Source of the DNA: Klebsiella planticola ATCC 33531
GTDB taxonomy: Bacteria > Pseudomonadota > Gammaproteobacteria > Enterobacterales > Enterobacteriaceae
Reading direction: 5' to 3'
Assembly (NCBI RefSeq): GCF_000735435.1
Contig: NZ_JMPP01000062.1
Location: forward strand, 1-33,460
DNA length: 33,460 nt
Part shown: positions 31,066-33,460 of the stretch, piece by piece
Layout of the letters: every line of letters begins with the position of its first letter
Position numbering within the stretch: the first letter of the stretch is position 1
Position numbers and translations under genes: made by a program
Notes under the pieces: generated by a model
What the model was told of the DNA's origin: nothing
Databases searched by the model: none
Seen by the model: the letters and a program-made list of their open reading frames with translations, nothing else

Positions 31066-33171
31066 TTAATGTGCGCGCTTCGCCTGAGCCGCCATCGGCT
31101 GTGCAGCGGTAGGTAACGCCTCATAAGGCGTCTCTTTCGCCGTCGGTTTGTCCTCTTTCAACGCCGCCAGCGCGGTTTTGATGGAGAAGAACGCCAGCAC
31201 CACCACGACCACCATAAAGAAGATGGTTAATCCCGCATCCAGCCGGTTGTTAAAGACCAGCTGCGCCAGCTGTGATTCGGTGTACTGGGCAGGAATATTG
31301 CCGCTATCGATCATCGCCTGGAACTTATTGGCAATCGCCAGGAAGCCGACTTTGGTATCCGGACTGAACGACTTTTGCCAGCCGGCGGTCAGGGTACAAA
31401 TCAACAGCCAGGCCGTCGGCAGCAGCGCGACCCAGGCATAGCGTTCGCGCTTCATTTTAAACAGTACCACCGCACACAGCATCAATGCCATCCCCGCCAG
31501 CATCTGGTTAGCGATACCAAACAGCGGCCACAGCGTGTTAATGCCGCCGAGCGGGTCAACAACCCCTTGATGCAGGAAGTATCCCCATGCCAGCACGCAA
31601 AGCCCGGTTGCCAGCAGGTTGGCCGGCAGCGAGTTGGTTTTCTTCAGGCCCGGGCTGAGCACGCCCAGTAAATCCTGCAGCATAAAGCGCGCCGCACGGG
31701 TGCCCGCATCTACCGCCGTCAGGATGAACAGGGCTTCAAACAGAATGGCGAAGTGGTACCAGAAGGCGACATCCATCAGACCGCCCAACGAGCCGTGCAG
31801 GATGTAGGCCATCCCCACCGCCAGCGTCGGTGCGCCGCCGGCTCGCGAGATGATCGACTGCTCACCCACTTCGCTGGCTATCTGGCGCAGCGTGTCCGGC
31901 GTAATGCTAAAGCCCCAGCTGCTGACCACCTGCGCGGCAGAGGCCACCACATCGGTGGTGCCAGCCGGCGCCAGCACCGCCATCGGGCTGTTCATCGCAA
32001 AGTAGACGCCCGGATCGATAACGCAGGCCGCCACCAGCGCCATGATGGCGACAAAGGACTCCATCAGCATACCGCCATAGCCGATAAAGCAGGCCTGGCC
32101 CTCATTCGCCAGCATCTTAGGCGTGGTTCCGGATGAAATCAGCGCATGGAAGCCGGAGACCGCACCGCAGGCGATGGTGATAAACAGGAACGGGAACATG
32201 CTGCCGGACCACACCGGGCCTGTGCCGTCAATAAATTTGGTCAGCGCCGGCATGGTCAGCGTAGGGCGCATAATCAGAATACCAATCGCCAGCCCGACGA
32301 TGGTGCCGATTTTCAGGAAGGTCGACAGGTAATCACGCGGCGCCAGCAGCAGCCACACCGGAAGAACGGCGGCAATAAAACCATAGCCCACCAGAATCCA
32401 GGTCAGCTGTACGCCGGTATAATCAAACCACGGCGCCCAGGTCGGGCTTTCCGCCACCCATCCGCCGGAGACAATCGCGAACACCAGCATCACCAGGCCA
32501 ATCACCGACACTTCGCCGATGCGTCCCGGACGCAGGTAGCGAATGTAGATCCCCATAAAGATCGCCAGCGGAATAGTGAAGGCCACGGTATAGGTGCCCC
32601 ACGGGCTGTGGGTCAACGCTTTCACCACGATCATCGCCAGTACGGCGAGGATAATCACCATAATCATAAAGCAGGCCACCAGCGCCAGCACTCCGGCGGT
32701 TGGCCCCATCTCTTCTTTCACCAGCTCACCGAGAGAACGCCCGTCGCGGCGCGTAGAGACGAACAGCACCATAAAGTCCTGCACCGCGCCGGCCAGCACC
32801 ACCCCGGCGAGGATCCAGATCATCCCCGGCAGATAGCCCATCTGCGCCGCCAGCACCGGTCCTACCAGCGGCCCCGCACCGGCAATCGCCGCAAAATGAT
32901 GACCGAACAGCACTTTTTTATCGGTCGGGACATAATCAAGGCCGTCGTTATGCCGTACGGCGGGGGTCATGCGCGTCGGGTCAACCGCCAGCACATTTTT
33001 GGCGATGTAGAGACCGTAGAAACGATAGGCGATCAGATAAATGCAGACTGCCGCGACGACAATCCATAACGCATTAATCTGTTCACCTCGGTTTAAGGCG
33101 ATGTAGCCGAGGGCAAAGGCTCCGACAACCGAGAGCAATGTCCAGATGAGGTATTTCCCTGAATGATTCAT
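31066..33171 (-). CDS. cstA: Carbon starvation protein CstA, pyruvate/peptide transporter (701 aa)
   Basis: Inner-membrane transporter induced on carbon starvation, linked to peptide use and pyruvate uptake in E. coli. It is the same length as E. coli CstA (701 aa) and near identical over long stretches, for example NRGEQINALWIVVA, HHFAAIAGAGPLVGPVLAAQ, STRRDGRSLGELVKEEMGPT and SGFHALISSGTTPKMLANEG. It has many membrane segments through its whole length. The ATG is preceded by GGTGGAA. The GGA there may serve CsrA, known to repress E. coli cstA. In E. coli the upstream neighbours are the ent enterobactin genes, which would lie just right of this window. ybdD follows it. Confidence 0.97.
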   Translation of the reverse strand: MNHSGKYLIWTLLSVVGAFALGYIALNRGEQINALWIVVAAVCIYLIAYRFYGLYIAKNVLAVDPTRMTPAVRHNDGLDYVPTDKKVLFGHHFAAIAGAGPLVGPVLAAQMGYLPGMIWILAGVVLAGAVQDFMVLFVSTRRDGRSLGELVKEEMGPTAGVLALVACFMIMVIILAVLAMIVVKALTHSPWGTYTVAFTIPLAIFMGIYIRYLRPGRIGEVSVIGLVMLVFAIVSGGWVAESPTWAPWFDYTGVQLTWILVGYGFIAAVLPVWLLLAPRDYLSTFLKIGTIVGLAIGILIMRPTLTMPALTKFIDGTGPVWSGSMFPFLFITIACGAVSGFHALISSGTTPKMLANEGQACFIGYGGMLMESFVAIMALVAACVIDPGVYFAMNSPMAVLAPAGTTDVVASAAQVVSSWGFSITPDTLRQIASEVGEQSIISRAGGAPTLAVGMAYILHGSLGGLMDVAFWYHFAILFEALFILTAVDAGTRAARFMLQDLLGVLSPGLKKTNSLPANLLATGLCVLAWGYFLHQGVVDPLGGINTLWPLFGIANQMLAGMALMLCAVVLFKMKRERYAWVALLPTAWLLICTLTAGWQKSFSPDTKVGFLAIANKFQAMIDSGNIPAQYTESQLAQLVFNNRLDAGLTIFFMVVVVVLAFFSIKTALAALKEDKPTAKETPYEALPTAAQPMAAQAKRAH

Positions 33172-33460
33172 CGTTGCGTTCCACCGGTAAGGTAATCAGG
33201 ATGTTACATTTTGTTTCTAGAACACAACGCCGGGTTTAACAACATTGAAACCGTACAGATGTCGTACAAAGACAGGGATTTATCTCACATTGCTAGCGAG
33301 ATCACTTCTGGGGGGAAAATGGAATGTATCGTCAGCAAGAAAGCGCTACATGATACGTGGTCAGACAACCCCCGGATCGCGGCGTAAACGCCTGCTCCAG
33401 GCAACCTTAGTGCACCGACCCGTCGCCCGGCTAAGCATAGCGCCAGCCGGGAAAACAGGG
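33172..33460. other. cstA upstream region with a REP unit
   Basis: 289 bases without a gene. It holds the cstA leader and promoter region, the candidate CRP site, and near the right end one REP-like hairpin unit at 33425-33451 (GCCCGGCTAAGCATAGCGCC, ending AGCCGGG). I see no other element. Confidence 0.6.
33291..33306 (-). promoter_or_regulatory. Candidate CRP site upstream of cstA
   Basis: Read on the minus strand, AGTGATCTCGCTAGCA matches the left half of the CRP consensus TGTGATCTAGATCACA well and the right half partly. It is about 120 bases before the cstA start. E. coli cstA is known to need cAMP-CRP, which makes the site plausible. Confidence 0.4.

Noticed and set aside
32146-33069. 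Long plus-strand open frame (307 codons) opposite cstA, and similar frames opposite other genes, for example 6540-7265 and 7253-7993 on minus and 27982-28776 on plus
   Set aside because: They are rich in Arg, Gln, His and Ala and have no family motifs; the opposite strand holds a clearly recognised gene in each case. High GC keeps stop codons rare.
1-33460. tRNA, rRNA or prophage genes
   Set aside because: I saw no tRNA cloverleaf, CCA end, rRNA stretch, integrase or phage gene; ERIC, REP and MITE-like repeats are the only mobile or repeated elements I can support.

Overview
The window reads as a chromosomal segment of Klebsiella or a very close relative such as Raoultella. The evidence is GC-rich enterobacterial coding, REP/BIME and ERIC repeats, a Klebsiella-type phytase, mtnK and mtnA, and at the right end the enterobacterial cstA, ybdD and hcxA genes. 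Those three keep the relative orientations I recall from E. coli, but accessory genes are placed next to hcxA. There are 26 protein-coding genes and no rRNA, tRNA, CRISPR array or intact insertion sequence that I can support.

Layout. (1) 19-2328, minus: a cytoplasmic BisC/TorZ-type molybdopterin oxidoreductase. (2) 2745-8212, plus: a ribose-type ABC importer (binding protein, ATPase, two permeases) with a PfkB kinase. It converges on 8251-11409, minus, which holds an MtnB-family dehydratase, an L-xylulokinase-like FGGY kinase and a 2-hydroxyacid dehydrogenase. Together they look like an uncharacterised pathway for a sugar or polyol, with no local regulator gene. (3) 11410-12360: a repeat-rich gap holding a 201-bp MITE-like element, an orphan AT-rich reading frame, a REP pair and a good sigma-54 promoter. 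(4) 12361-16096, plus: a cytosine-type permease, a PucR-family regulator and a CodA-family deaminase. The deaminase has Ser where E. coli CodA has Asp-314, the change known from bacterial 5-methylcytosine deaminases, so this looks like a nitrogen-controlled 5-methylcytosine/cytosine salvage operon. (5) 16242-21118, plus: a LacI-type regulator, an inositol-monophosphatase-family enzyme, an organophosphate:phosphate antiporter-family transporter and a periplasmic phytase. A perfect 14-bp palindrome lies just before the phosphatase, and an ERIC element with an internal insertion splits the group. The set suggests stepwise use of phytate. (6) 21286-23617: divergent mtnA and mtnK for methylthioribose salvage, with met-box repeats in the shared promoter. 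(7) 23839-28746, minus: a second ribose-type ABC importer with an LVIVD-repeat beta-propeller protein. Divergent to it, 28908-30809, plus, are hcxA and a BdcA-like short-chain dehydrogenase. (8) 30819-33171, minus: cstA and ybdD, separated by a perfect 11-bp hairpin.

The common theme is scavenging: two sugar-type importers, nucleobase nitrogen, phytate phosphate and inositol, methylthioribose sulfur, and pyruvate or peptide uptake on carbon starvation. Substrates of both ABC systems are unknown from sequence alone. The strongest functional inferences are the 5-methylcytosine deaminase with its sigma-54 promoter, the MetJ control of mtnK/mtnA, and the phytate-to-inositol gene set.
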